Source: Gimesia chilikensis
GTDB taxonomy: Bacteria; Planctomycetota; Planctomycetia; Planctomycetales; Planctomycetaceae
Assembly: GCF_007744075.1 (NCBI RefSeq)
Contig: NZ_CP036266.1
Coordinates: 124,001-188,000 of the forward strand
Direction: 5' to 3'
Length of the DNA stretch: 64,000 nucleotides
Shown here: one piece after another, positions 27,571 to 35,958 of the stretch
Layout: each line of letters starts with the position of its first letter
How positions within the stretch are numbered: position 1 is the stretch's first letter
Translations under genes and position numbers: made by a program
Notes under the pieces: model-generated
What the model saw: the letters and a program-made list of their open reading frames with translations, nothing else
Told to the model about the DNA's origin: nothing
The model's database searches: none

Positions 27571-28470
27571 TCAGAATTCAATAATCTTCGTTTTGTATTC
27601 CTTATGAAAGCCAACCTTATCGATCTTGAGGCCGAAGTTTTCCCCAATTTTGACCGCTTCACCCAGGCAGTAAACCTGGTTGTTGATATACATTTCCAGG
27701 GGATCTTCGCAAGCTTTGTCGAAGGTGATCAGCGAGCCCGGGCAGATGGAGAGCAGCTGGTTCATTTCGATTTTTTTGGATGCCAGTTTCACGATCGCCT
27801 GTACGGGCAATTTGGTGATGCGGTTCAGCGGGTTTTGACCACTGGACATCGCTGCCGCGGGAGCAGCCGCAGCATTCTGAGCAGACTGAGTGGCGGCCGG
27901 TTCAGGCGCCGGATCGGGTTCCGCGGATGCGGTTTCTGCAACTGGCACGTTCGTCAGGGGCCAAATTACAGGGATCACAGCACTCGGGCTCTGGCCGTCA
28001 CTCTCTTCTGCTTCGGTTTCCGATTCACCCGGAAACACATTCATGCGCAGTAATGCTGCCCAATCGGCGGGAGCACCCTGCATGACTTCATTTAATAAAC
28101 TCTCAACCGCGTAAGCTCTAAACTCTTCAGCTTCACCTGCATCCAGCGGGATCAGGTTCATGGACCATTCCATCGACAGCGTCTGCAATCGTGAAGACTG
28201 CGACTCTCCCGGGGACGTGTACCAGTCTGGTAAAGGCAGTCCTTCCGGGATCAGACCCAGCATTGCCTCGTCGCCAATGCGAAATAAGACAGCCAGTCCC
28301 GGCCCGCGAAATGTATCGTCCAGCTCTTCGGGAGACCACATGCCCGACTCACCCAGCTCGATTCGATAGCTGGTATCGAAACACTGATTGAGAGAATCGG
28401 AAATCGCGGCCATACTTTCACCCGCCTGGGCGAAAATGGCTTCGACATTCTCCTGGCTGAAGCCCGACAT
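27571..28470 (-). CDS. FliM/FliN (SpoA-domain) family protein
   Basis: 299 residues, no signal or membrane segment. The N-terminal half (1-150) contains helices and a beta-rich core (GPGLAVLFRIGDEAMLGLIP) that I cannot place. An Ala/Pro/Glu-rich linker (about 165-215) leads to a C-terminal SpoA domain of the flagellar switch type: LPVQAIVKLASKKIEMNQLL, then ICPGSLITFDKACEDPLEMY and VYCLGEAVKIGENFGLKI. FliN-type domains form the cytoplasmic C-ring of flagella and of type III injectisomes. The unusual N-terminus and the lack of any flagellar neighbour leave open whether it is the flagellar switch or a sorting-platform variant. The neighbouring gene is a kinase. Confidence 0.85.
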   Translation of the reverse strand: MSGFSQENVEAIFAQAGESMAAISDSLNQCFDTSYRIELGESGMWSPEELDDTFRGPGLAVLFRIGDEAMLGLIPEGLPLPDWYTSPGESQSSRLQTLSMEWSMNLIPLDAGEAEEFRAYAVESLLNEVMQGAPADWAALLRMNVFPGESETEAEESDGQSPSAVIPVIWPLTNVPVAETASAEPDPAPEPAATQSAQNAAAAPAAAMSSGQNPLNRITKLPVQAIVKLASKKIEMNQLLSICPGSLITFDKACEDPLEMYINNQVYCLGEAVKIGENFGLKIDKVGFHKEYKTKIIEF

Positions 28471-28744
28471 TTCTGCTTTACAAAGTCCTTTAAATTGATA
28501 ACTTGTTCATCAACTCAGACACGTTGATGATTTTCAGGAATCAGGATTCCTTAGATCATACAATCGACTACTTAAAATTCAGTTCTTCACTCAAAATCGG
28601 CAAACCTCGCTCATTCGGAAAAGATTGACACCTTTTGAGCCCCGGAGAACAGATTATTTGATCTGCGCAGCCCCGATCCACGTTCCTGAACCTGCCCTTC
28701 AACATCAATTATGCCAGTCGCTGGCACTATTTAAGGATATCAGC

Positions 28745-29533
28745 ATGCAATGCCACGAAGTTGACTACGAGATCTTTGGTTCCGACCTGCAGATTGTGGA
28801 AATCATCCTGGATCCGGGGGAATCGGTGGTCGCCGAAGCGGGCAGCATGAATTACATGGAAGACGGGATTCGCTTTGAAGCCCGTATGGGCGATGGTTCC
28901 CGCCCCGACGATGGGTTTTTGGGTAAACTGTTTAAAGCGGGCAAACGGATGCTTTCCGGTGAATCGCTCTTCATGACTCATTTCACCAATGATGGTCGGG
29001 GACAGAAACGGGTCGCATTCGCTGCCCCCTATCCCGGGAAGATCATCGCCATTGATATGAGTAAGATCGGCGGCACGATTACCTGTCAGAAAGACTCCTT
29101 CCTGTGTGCGGCACTGGGTACGGAAGTCACGATGGCGTTTAACAAACGCCTGGGCTCCGGCTTTTTCGGCGGGGAAGGTTTTATTCTGCAGCAACTCAGC
29201 GGCGACGGGATGGCGTTCGTGCACGCTGGTGGAACGGTCATCAAAAAGAAACTCCAGGGGGAGACGCTCCGCGTGGATACGGGTTGCATCGTCGCTTTCA
29301 CGGGGGACATCGATTACAGCATCGAGAAAGCAGGGAACCTGAAATCAATGGTACTCGGCGGTGAAGGCCTGTTTCTGGCGACACTTTCGGGACATGGTAC
29401 CGTGCTGCTGCAGAGTCTGCCTTTCTCACGGCTGGCAGATCGAGTGCTCGCACATGCGCCTTCCGCCGGCGGTTCATCCCGCGGGGAGGGCTCTGTCCTG
29501 GGAGGCCTGGGCGATATGTTTGGTGACAGCTGA
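28745..29533 (+). CDS. AIM24/TIGR00266 family protein
   Basis: 262 residues from ATG 28745, where AAGGAT lies about seven bases upstream; the open frame continues 40 codons 5' but without a ribosome-binding site. Typical family sequence: [54 protein letters not shown] and [14 protein letters not shown] in separate stretches. The fold is a paired beta-helical prism related to the yeast mitochondrial protein Aim24. The bacterial function is not established. It is 71 bases before a DUF3592 gene, and the two may form an operon. Confidence 0.9.
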   Translation: MQCHEVDYEIFGSDLQIVEIILDPGESVVAEAGSMNYMEDGIRFEARMGDGSRPDDGFLGKLFKAGKRMLSGESLFMTHFTNDGRGQKRVAFAAPYPGKIIAIDMSKIGGTITCQKDSFLCAALGTEVTMAFNKRLGSGFFGGEGFILQQLSGDGMAFVHAGGTVIKKKLQGETLRVDTGCIVAFTGDIDYSIEKAGNLKSMVLGGEGLFLATLSGHGTVLLQSLPFSRLADRVLAHAPSAGGSSRGEGSVLGGLGDMFGDS

Positions 29534-29604
29534 GCCTGTCTTTACCGACGTTTGGAACTTTCACGGCAGACTGAAACACGGAATCAGGGGAAAGGAAAGG
29601 TGGC

Positions 29605-30165
29605 ATGAATAGCAGACATAACCGAATGACCAATGTCGGCCGCAAGCTGGTGATGTTCCTCGGATTTCTTTTTATCTTCGTGGGTTACATTTTAGCTTAC
29701 GAGAAGGGCCTGCCGCTGCTGGATCGCGCCAAAGCCAGCAAAACCTGGCCGACCGTGGAAGGGGTCGTTCTGGAATCGCGGGTCGAGTCACATCGCAGCA
29801 GCAACTCCAGTTCGTCAACTTACTCACCCCACGTCGTCTATCGCTACCAGGTGGAAGGGAAAGACTTTGAAGGGGAGACCGTCTGGTTCGGGAACGATGT
29901 CTCGACGTCCGACCGCACCATGTCGGAAGAGACGATCCGCAAATATCCCGTCAAGCAAAACATCACCGTCTATTACGACCCGGCGGATCACGCGATCGCG
30001 GTGCTGGAACCCGGGGTTTTTAAAACCACGTATTTCTTTTACCTGTTTGGCTGGCTGTTCCTCGGCCTGGGAATCCTGATGGCCAGCAGCGTTCTGTTCC
30101 GTTCCCTGTTACGCCTGTTTCGGGGTGGGGCAGAAATGCAGACACCGGCAGAGTCTGCCGGTTGA
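29605..30165 (+). CDS. DUF3592 membrane protein
   Basis: 186 residues from ATG 29605, after AAAGGAAAGG. Two membrane helices, at about 12-32 (LVMFLGFLFIFVGYILAYE) and 146-168 (YLFGWLFLGLGILMASSVLF), enclose an exported beta domain. That domain carries the DUF3592 signature WPTVEGVVLESRVES, YRYQVEGKDFEGE and ITVYYDPADHAIAVLEPG. The role is unknown. Confidence 0.85.
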   Translation: MNSRHNRMTNVGRKLVMFLGFLFIFVGYILAYEKGLPLLDRAKASKTWPTVEGVVLESRVESHRSSNSSSSTYSPHVVYRYQVEGKDFEGETVWFGNDVSTSDRTMSEETIRKYPVKQNITVYYDPADHAIAVLEPGVFKTTYFFYLFGWLFLGLGILMASSVLFRSLLRLFRGGAEMQTPAESAG

Positions 30166-30272
30166 CGGGCGATTCAGGCGGCAGGTGGAAATCTGGTCTT
30201 GCCTGAATGCGGGGACTGAGATATATCGCGTCTTCCTCTCTTTCCCCTCGTTCTCCCAGGCAGATCCTGAAC

Positions 30273-31241
30273 ATGTCGCTCCCAGACTCTCCGCTGAAGC
30301 TGCGTCCCCGGTTTTGGGGATTGCTGGCCAGCCTGCTGCTGACCTGTGCTACCGGCTGCGCAACGACTCCTTATGTCTACCAGCCGCCGTTGATCACAAG
30401 CCCGGAACTGGATTTCTCCGAGCAAGAGCCCCAGATTGTCCGCGGTAAACCACGGCCCGTGATTGATGGCATCGGCTGGGTCGTCAGCATTCCCGGGAAA
30501 GTTCTGCTCTGGGATCGCCGGATCGATAATCACAAGATCTCCCCCGAAACGGAAGCAGCTATCGCGGACTACCTGGAGAAAAACGGCCTCGATCAGGTTA
30601 AGGTACGCCTCAATGAATATGATCCGCTCGGCGAATGGAGGCGGCTCCGCAGGAACAAGGCCGTCGGCTGGGGCTGGCGGTATACTGCAGGCACGTTAAC
30701 TGCGCTGTCTTACACACTCCTGCCCGGTCGCATCATCGGCGGTGATAATTACAATCCTTTCACGAACACGATCAGCCTCTATTCGGATCACCCCGCCGTC
30801 GCCCTGCATGAAGGAGGGCACTCCAAAGATTTTGGTACCCGTAAATGGAAGGGAACGTATGCTGTGGTGACGGCTATTCCCGGTGTCTCACTCTGGCCTG
30901 AAGCGATCGCTACCGGCGATGCCTTGAGTTATCTGGAAGCGGAACAGAATTACTCCGGAGAAGCGGATGCCTACGAAGTGCTTTACCCGGCGTATGCGAC
31001 TTACATCGCCGGGGCTGCGACTCCCTTTCTGCCTTTTAGCGATCTATTGATCAAAGCGGGGGCTGTGATTCCCGGGCATCTGGTCGGACGCTGGAAGGCG
31101 CGCGAAGTCCAACAGGAAGCAGTGGCGCGCAAGCAATCCACGTCAGAGATTCAGCAGGTACACTGGGAAGAACCGGCCTCCCCCGCCGCAGCGGAGGGGA
31201 GTTCTGATCAGGGAGAGATTCAACAGGTCGGAGGGCCGTGA
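30273..31241 (+). CDS. Lipoprotein with an HExxH motif, putative metallopeptidase-like
   Basis: 322 residues from ATG 30273. The lipoprotein signal is LLASLLLTCATGC, with the predicted lipidated Cys at 29. Residues 179-183 are HEGGH, within YSDHPAVALHEGGHSKDFGT, which is the gluzincin-type zinc motif. The later EQNYSGEADAYEVLYPAYATY may provide the third ligand (Glu). A hydrophobic stretch at about 130-155 and a second near 240-260 (YIAGAATPFLPFSDLLI) are also seen. No characterised family is recognised, so peptidase activity is only suggested by the motif. The GGH spacing is correct for a zincin. Confidence 0.7.
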   Translation: MSLPDSPLKLRPRFWGLLASLLLTCATGCATTPYVYQPPLITSPELDFSEQEPQIVRGKPRPVIDGIGWVVSIPGKVLLWDRRIDNHKISPETEAAIADYLEKNGLDQVKVRLNEYDPLGEWRRLRRNKAVGWGWRYTAGTLTALSYTLLPGRIIGGDNYNPFTNTISLYSDHPAVALHEGGHSKDFGTRKWKGTYAVVTAIPGVSLWPEAIATGDALSYLEAEQNYSGEADAYEVLYPAYATYIAGAATPFLPFSDLLIKAGAVIPGHLVGRWKAREVQQEAVARKQSTSEIQQVHWEEPASPAAAEGSSDQGEIQQVGGP

Positions 31242-31242
31242 A

Positions 31243-31716
31243 TCAGTTGGAAGGCACGATGGAGGGGCCGCCCAGTTGAGTCAGACGCTCAACCGGTTCA
31301 TTACAGAGCGGATAACTGCTGGTTGAGGAATTCAGGATATCGGCCAGCGTAGTATCGCCGAAAGCCGTTTCCGTTTCCTTCATGGCGTCATCCAGCTTAC
31401 GGTGCAGCGGGCATAAATTCGCACCGTGGCCTTTCAGTCCCAGCGGGCAGGTGGTAATGCGGCAGATCGGATCCACGGCGTTCACGACTTCCAGCAGGCT
31501 GAGTTCATCGGGACGCTTTACCAGCGAAATGCCACCCCCGATGCCACGCTGAGAATGCACGACACTGGACTGCCGCAGGCTTTGCAGCACTTTCGAAAGA
31601 TACGCCTGGGGAACCTTGGTTGCCTTGGCGATTTGCTCGGTGGTGCAGGGGTTCGGAGCCTGATCCGCCAGGTGAACAATTGCTCGAAGTGCATATTCAA
31701 CAGTCTGCGAAAACAT
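31243..31716 (-). CDS. Rrf2-family transcription regulator with Cys triad, NsrR/IscR-like
   Basis: 157 residues from ATG 31716, with AAGGA upstream; the longer frame to 31788 has no ribosome-binding site. The winged-helix domain is typical: MFSQTVEYALRAIVHLA, ATKVPQAYLSKVLQSLR and the wing SQRGIGGGISL. Three cysteines at 85, 90 and 102 (ICRITTC and NLCPLHRKL) sit where NsrR and IscR bind an Fe-S cluster, although the spacing differs from both. An iron-sulfur sensor of nitric oxide, oxygen or redox state is likely. It is divergent from a protoglobin gene, and palindromes occupy the shared gap. Confidence 0.9.
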   Translation of the reverse strand: MFSQTVEYALRAIVHLADQAPNPCTTEQIAKATKVPQAYLSKVLQSLRQSSVVHSQRGIGGGISLVKRPDELSLLEVVNAVDPICRITTCPLGLKGHGANLCPLHRKLDDAMKETETAFGDTTLADILNSSTSSYPLCNEPVERLTQLGGPSIVPSN

Positions 31717-31734
31717 AGGAAAGTCCTTATAGCT

Positions 31735-31761
31735 GATAATTGGACATTGATGTCTATTATC
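31735..31761. promoter_or_regulatory. Candidate operator between rrf2 and protoglobin
   Basis: GATAAT and ATTATC flank an inner perfect palindrome GACATTGATGTC, just upstream of the Rrf2 start. The 27-base element is AT-rich and of a size expected for a dimeric winged-helix regulator. Autoregulation is inferred. Confidence 0.45.
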
Positions 31762-31791
31762 GGGTCTGATAGACTCAGTTTCAATCAAATT

Positions 31792-31805
31792 CTGATAATA
31801 TTCAG
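31792..31805. promoter_or_regulatory. Second candidate operator half, protoglobin side
   Basis: CTGATAATATTCAG is an imperfect palindrome and repeats the octamer CTGATAAT found in the first site at 31733-31740. It lies about 50 bases before the protoglobin start, near where a promoter should be. Confidence 0.35.
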
Positions 31806-31852
31806 AGTTCTTGTCAGTTTATTATAGGCGTCTCTTCGCAGAGGAAACCTGC

Positions 31853-32425
31853 ATGAAGCACATTGATGAAGAAAAACTGGAAGTTGATCTGTCTTACCGG
31901 TTCCAGTATCTCGTGGAATTCATTGGGATTACGGAAGACGATCTGGGGGCCGTTCATGGTGCGGCGGGCATTCTGGCACCTCTGGTACCGGCCCTGGTTG
32001 ATGCCGTATATGATCAACTCTTCACATATGATTGCACAAAACGACATTTCGTGCCACGCCAATCCGGGTATGAGGGGGAAATTCCCGAAAGCCTCGAAAC
32101 GCTGACCCTGGACCACGAAATGATCCAGTTTCGCAAACAGCATCTGGCCCGCTACCTGGAATCGCTGGTCACCCGGCCTTACGACGCAAAGATGGTGGAA
32201 TACCTGGACATGGTCGGCAAAATCCACACCCCCAAAGCGGGCAGCAAAGATCTGGATGTGCCCCTGGTGCAGATGAACGCACTGATGGGGTTCGTCTCAA
32301 CTGCGCTGATCAGCACGATTCTGGGCCTGAATCTGGATCGTGAAACCGAAGTCAAAACCCTGGTCGCGTTCAATAAGCTGCTCTGGGTACAGAACGACCT
32401 GATCACCCGCCATTACCAGGCGTAG
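31853..32425 (+). CDS. Protoglobin-domain heme protein
   Basis: 190 residues from ATG 31853 with AGAGGA upstream. The whole length is a protoglobin fold: an N-terminal Z-helix region (DLSYRFQYLVEFIGITEDDL), helices through VPALVDAVYDQLFTYD, and the proximal heme-binding His97 in MIQFRKQHLARYL. The tail is NKLLWVQNDLITRHY. Single-domain protoglobins bind O2, CO and NO, and no signalling domain is attached here. The divergent Fe-S-type Rrf2 regulator suggests it serves gas sensing or nitric oxide detoxification. Confidence 0.88.
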   Translation: MKHIDEEKLEVDLSYRFQYLVEFIGITEDDLGAVHGAAGILAPLVPALVDAVYDQLFTYDCTKRHFVPRQSGYEGEIPESLETLTLDHEMIQFRKQHLARYLESLVTRPYDAKMVEYLDMVGKIHTPKAGSKDLDVPLVQMNALMGFVSTALISTILGLNLDRETEVKTLVAFNKLLWVQNDLITRHYQA

Positions 32426-32468
32426 GGAAGGTGTGATATCGCGGAAGGACACCCATCTCGCGAAAGAA

Positions 32469-33815
32469 CTAGCGGGTGGGCTTATTCCGCAGGTCCACAC
32501 AGGCCAGGTTTCCGGCTGAGTCCCGGCAATAGAGTCGGCCGTCACTCAACACGGGGACCGTCCAGCATTGATGGTCGAGCACCTTGAAGCGGGAGATTTC
32601 CTTGAACGCTTCGGGGGTGGCTTCCGCGGTCACCAGCATCCCTTTATCCGAGAGGATAATCAGCTTGCCAGCGGCGATCAGCAGGGAACCGCAGCCGAAG
32701 CCCGCCTCCCGCCATTTGACTTTCCCGGTCTGATGATCCATGCAGGTCAGGCGTACGATGCGTCCCAGATTCGAGTTGCCGTCCATGCCGTATAAGTGTC
32801 CCTGGTAGAGCACACTGTTGTTGAAATGGTTCTTCAGATCCCGATTCGTGTAGCGGGACTTCAGCGTTTCATTGTCGAAGTCAAGCAGCGCACAGCCTTT
32901 GCCATAACCGGAAGATATGAAGATGGTCTGGCCATCGATGATGGGGGTGGTCGAATTCGTATTGAAGGGGGAAGGCCAGGCAAATGAAGCGACTTCTTTA
33001 CCGTCCTCTTCACGGGCGATCGACAGACAATCGTTATTCAGAATTGCCAGGTATCGGGTGCCTTCATTCTCGAACGCGGCCGGCGTGCCATAGCCCGGCA
33101 TGTAGGCTTTTGATTTCCAGATTTCCTTACCCGACTGTTTCTCCAGCGCGACCAGACGTCCCGCTTCGACATACAGGCGATCTCCGCGGATCAGCGGCGA
33201 ACAGGTAAAGCCCCACTCGGGGATCTCCATGTCGTACACTTTCGGCAGGATTTTCTCCCAGACTTTCTTACCGGTTTCAATCTCAAAGCAGATCAAACGT
33301 CCGTCGCGACTGTTGGTATACAGGAACGCGCCGTCGATGGTGGGGGTCGCACCCGGACCGCCTGCATTCAGGTTGTCGATCAGTTCCGCGGGATACGATT
33401 GCTGCCAGATGACTTCGCCCGTGTCGGCATTCAGGCAGTAAACGGTTTCGTTGCCCTCTTTGTGCCCCATCGTGTAGATGCGGCCATTCGCTGCGGAGAT
33501 TGAGCTGTAGCCGATACCCACATTTTTTCGCCAGGACACGTTCGGCGGCTCTTTGGACCAGTCGGCGCGCCAGTTGGTCTCCGGGGAGATGCCGTCATAG
33601 TTGGGTCCCAGCCAGTGAGGCCAGAAGCCAACCTGGGGAGTCGCCTTGGTCTGGGCGTCCTTAAACGAAATCTCCGTGATCACCTCGGGAAGTGGTTCTG
33701 CCGAGGAGTCCTGCGCTGCCTCTGCGCGTGGCGTCATCGATTCGGATGTCGCTTCACTGCACGCCCACAGGCTCAGGCCTGCCAGACAGAACAGAAACGG
33801 GGTGACTGACTTCAT
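32469..33815 (-). CDS. PQQ-like beta-propeller lipoprotein
   Basis: 448 residues from ATG 33815, preceded by AAGGAGAAACCC. Lipoprotein signal LFCLAGLSLWAC with lipidated Cys at about 19. Repeated propeller blades follow: GRIYTMGHKEGNETVYCLNA, YTNSRDGRLICFEIETGKK and DGRLYCRDSAGNLACVDLR. This matches the PQQ-binding-like repeat family, a large planctomycete class in which quinone binding is rarely shown. No catalytic Asp/Ca site of true quinoprotein dehydrogenases was identified, so an adhesive or scaffold role is more likely. Confidence 0.9.
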   Translation of the reverse strand: MKSVTPFLFCLAGLSLWACSEATSESMTPRAEAAQDSSAEPLPEVITEISFKDAQTKATPQVGFWPHWLGPNYDGISPETNWRADWSKEPPNVSWRKNVGIGYSSISAANGRIYTMGHKEGNETVYCLNADTGEVIWQQSYPAELIDNLNAGGPGATPTIDGAFLYTNSRDGRLICFEIETGKKVWEKILPKVYDMEIPEWGFTCSPLIRGDRLYVEAGRLVALEKQSGKEIWKSKAYMPGYGTPAAFENEGTRYLAILNNDCLSIAREEDGKEVASFAWPSPFNTNSTTPIIDGQTIFISSGYGKGCALLDFDNETLKSRYTNRDLKNHFNNSVLYQGHLYGMDGNSNLGRIVRLTCMDHQTGKVKWREAGFGCGSLLIAAGKLIILSDKGMLVTAEATPEAFKEISRFKVLDHQCWTVPVLSDGRLYCRDSAGNLACVDLRNKPTR

Positions 33816-33860
33816 GGGTTTCTCCTTGATGCGAGTCACCCCATTATGCACGGGATCGAC

Positions 33861-35624
33861 TTATTGGGGAATGTCAACTTTGATCCGCAGATCACGCAGC
33901 TGGTGCGGATCCACTTCCGACGGTGCACCGCTGAGCAGGTCGGCCGCTTTCTGAGTTTTGGGGAACGCGATGACGTCGCGGATGTTGTCGTTACCGCAGA
34001 GCAGCATCACCAGTCGGTCCAGGCCTAAAGCGGCCCCGGCGTGCGGTGGTGCCCCGTAACGCAGTGCCTGCAGCAGGAAGCCGAAACGTTCTTCCGCTTC
34101 ATCGGCTGAGATCCCCAGCAGGTCGAAGACGGTCTGCTGGACTTTCTGATCGTGCACACGGACGCTACCGCTGGCTGCTTCATAACCATTGATGACCAGG
34201 TCGTACGACTGGGCACGCACCTTGGCAGGATCACTTTCAAAGTACTGCACGTCTTCATCAACAGGCTGACAGAACGGGTGATGCTCGGCGTCCCACCGCT
34301 GTTCGTCTTCGTTGTAGTTGAGCAGCGGGAAATTGACGACCCAGCAGCATTTGAAGTCACTCGGATCGTACAGCTTGAGTTCTTTACCCAGGCGGTTACG
34401 AAGTGCCGCCAGGGCAGCGGAGGTGACCGCACACTGGTCGGCGACGAAGAACAGCAGGTCGCCGACTTCGGCTCCCATCGCGTCCATGATCTTCTGTTTG
34501 TCTTCATCCGAGAAGAACTTGGCGATCGGAGAGTGCAGACCTTCGTCAGTCACTTTAAAGAACGCCAGGCCTTTGGCTCCGTATTCTCCCACGTATTCGG
34601 TCAGACCGTCGATGTCTTTGCGGCTGTAGTTGTCGGCGGCTCCTTTGGCGTTCAGGCCACGTACGCGACCGCCCGATTCCATGGTCTTTTTGAATACGGC
34701 GAAGTCACAGTTGCCAGCGATTTCTCCAATGTCGACCAGTTCCAGGCCGAAGCGGAGGTCCGGTTTGTCCGAACCGTATTTTTCCATCACGTCGGCATAG
34801 TCATACCGTGGCAGCGGCAGGGCCATTTCTTCGCCCCGCAGCTCTTTCAGGAAGGTCGCCATCAGCCCGTCGATCAGCGTCAGGATGTCTTCCTGTTCGA
34901 CGAACGCCATCTCGATATCGATCTGGGTGAACTCCGGCTGACGGTCGGCACGCAGGTCTTCGTCACGGAAGCAGCGGGCGATCTGGAAGTAACGGTCGTA
35001 GCCCGAGATCATCAGGATCTGTTTGTAGATCTGCGGCGACTGAGGCAGGGCGTAGAACGCACCTTCATGCACGCGGCTGGGCACCAGGTAATCGCGGGCC
35101 CCTTCCGGTGTGCTGCGTCCCAGGATGGGCGTTTCGATTTCCAGGAACTGCAGGTTGTCAAAATAGTCGCGGGTCAGTTTCATCAGACGATGACGTACCA
35201 GCATCGCGTGCTGCAGACGTTCGCTCCGCAGATCGAGGAAGCGGTAGGTGAGCCGCAACTCTTCGTTGGGCAGTTCGGACGTACCCGGCTCGAACGGCGG
35301 TGTTTTACTTTTGTTGAGGACTTTGAGTTCATGCGCCCGGACTTCGATTTTCCCGGTGGCCAGCTTCTCGTTTTCACGGTCGTCCCGCAGCACGACTTCG
35401 CCGCTGACCTGGATTACATCCTCGGCACGCAGGGTACGAGCCAGCTCGTGCATCTCGGCATCACGATCCGGATTGAACACAATCTGGGTGACCCCGTAGC
35501 GGTCGCGGAGGTCGATGAAGGCCAGGCCCCCATGATCGCGACCACGGATGACCCAACCCGCCAGAGTCACAGTCTGTCCAACATGGTCTGTTCTCAGTTC
35601 GCCACAGGTATGTGTTCGTAACAC
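33861..35624 (-). CDS. aspS: Aspartyl-tRNA synthetase
   Basis: 587 residues, the usual size of the bacterial enzyme with its GAD insertion. Start is GTG 35624 (translation [10 protein letters not shown]), with AAGGA upstream. The OB anticodon domain is at the N-terminus ([20 protein letters not shown]). Motif 1 region is [20 protein letters not shown], motif 2 is [20 protein letters not shown] and motif 3 is [15 protein letters not shown]. It charges tRNA-Asp in the cytoplasm. His31 with Gly32-33 matches the non-discriminating type, but Arg83 is basic as in discriminating enzymes, so charging of tRNA-Asn is uncertain. A 334-base structured gap lies upstream. Confidence 0.98.
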   Translation of the reverse strand: MLRTHTCGELRTDHVGQTVTLAGWVIRGRDHGGLAFIDLRDRYGVTQIVFNPDRDAEMHELARTLRAEDVIQVSGEVVLRDDRENEKLATGKIEVRAHELKVLNKSKTPPFEPGTSELPNEELRLTYRFLDLRSERLQHAMLVRHRLMKLTRDYFDNLQFLEIETPILGRSTPEGARDYLVPSRVHEGAFYALPQSPQIYKQILMISGYDRYFQIARCFRDEDLRADRQPEFTQIDIEMAFVEQEDILTLIDGLMATFLKELRGEEMALPLPRYDYADVMEKYGSDKPDLRFGLELVDIGEIAGNCDFAVFKKTMESGGRVRGLNAKGAADNYSRKDIDGLTEYVGEYGAKGLAFFKVTDEGLHSPIAKFFSDEDKQKIMDAMGAEVGDLLFFVADQCAVTSAALAALRNRLGKELKLYDPSDFKCCWVVNFPLLNYNEDEQRWDAEHHPFCQPVDEDVQYFESDPAKVRAQSYDLVINGYEAASGSVRVHDQKVQQTVFDLLGISADEAEERFGFLLQALRYGAPPHAGAALGLDRLVMLLCGNDNIRDVIAFPKTQKAADLLSGAPSEVDPHQLRDLRIKVDIPQ

Positions 35625-35958
35625 CTTACTAAGTCCTTGGTTAGAAAACGTTCGTTCTCAAAAAAAGTTGTGTCGGGGAGCAGCAGGCTCCGGATATATA
35701 TCGGGAACTGGCTGACAAAGTCAGTTCCGGCCGGCAGACTGATGCACGTTCCCGGTTCTGATCCACTCTGGGTGGGCCGGGTTCGCGCAACTGGTGCGCC
35801 GGGCTGAAATCAATGACGCTGATCTTATTAGAGCAGACCACCGCCCGCAATGAACAGCAGGCGGATACACCTTACCCCGCCGGTATCTTTTTCCGGATTG
35901 TCCGATTATTCAGACCTGAATACAGGAAAAAAGCTCCGGCGGGTGATGTTATGTGCAG
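35625..35958. other. 334-base structured gap between the DUF6807 gene and aspS
   Basis: No gene is supported. Several hairpins occur: a long composite stem-loop at 35876-35943, GGAA-CTGAC/GTCAG-TTCC near 35703-35727, GCGCA/TGCGC near 35788-35802, and GGAGC/GCTCC at about 35676-35690 on the aspS side. On the aspS strand the last of these is followed by a run of seven T. Confidence 0.5.
35876..35943. repeat. Long composite inverted repeat, 68 bases
   Basis: Nested arms: CCCGCCGG with CCGGCGGG (8 bp), TTTTTCC with GGAAAAA (7 bp) and, at the tip, TATTCAG with CTGAATA (7 bp, two-base loop). Internal loops separate the three stems. It lies just after the stop of the DUF6807 gene. It has no terminal T-run on either strand, so it is not a simple terminator. 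Confidence 0.7.

Noticed and set aside
34152..35621. A 489-codon open frame on the plus strand
   Set aside because: It is the exact antisense shadow of aspS, whose motifs are unmistakable.
35740..35810. tRNA-like sequence near GGGTTCGCGC
   Set aside because: A T-arm-like string exists, but no acceptor or anticodon stems can be drawn.
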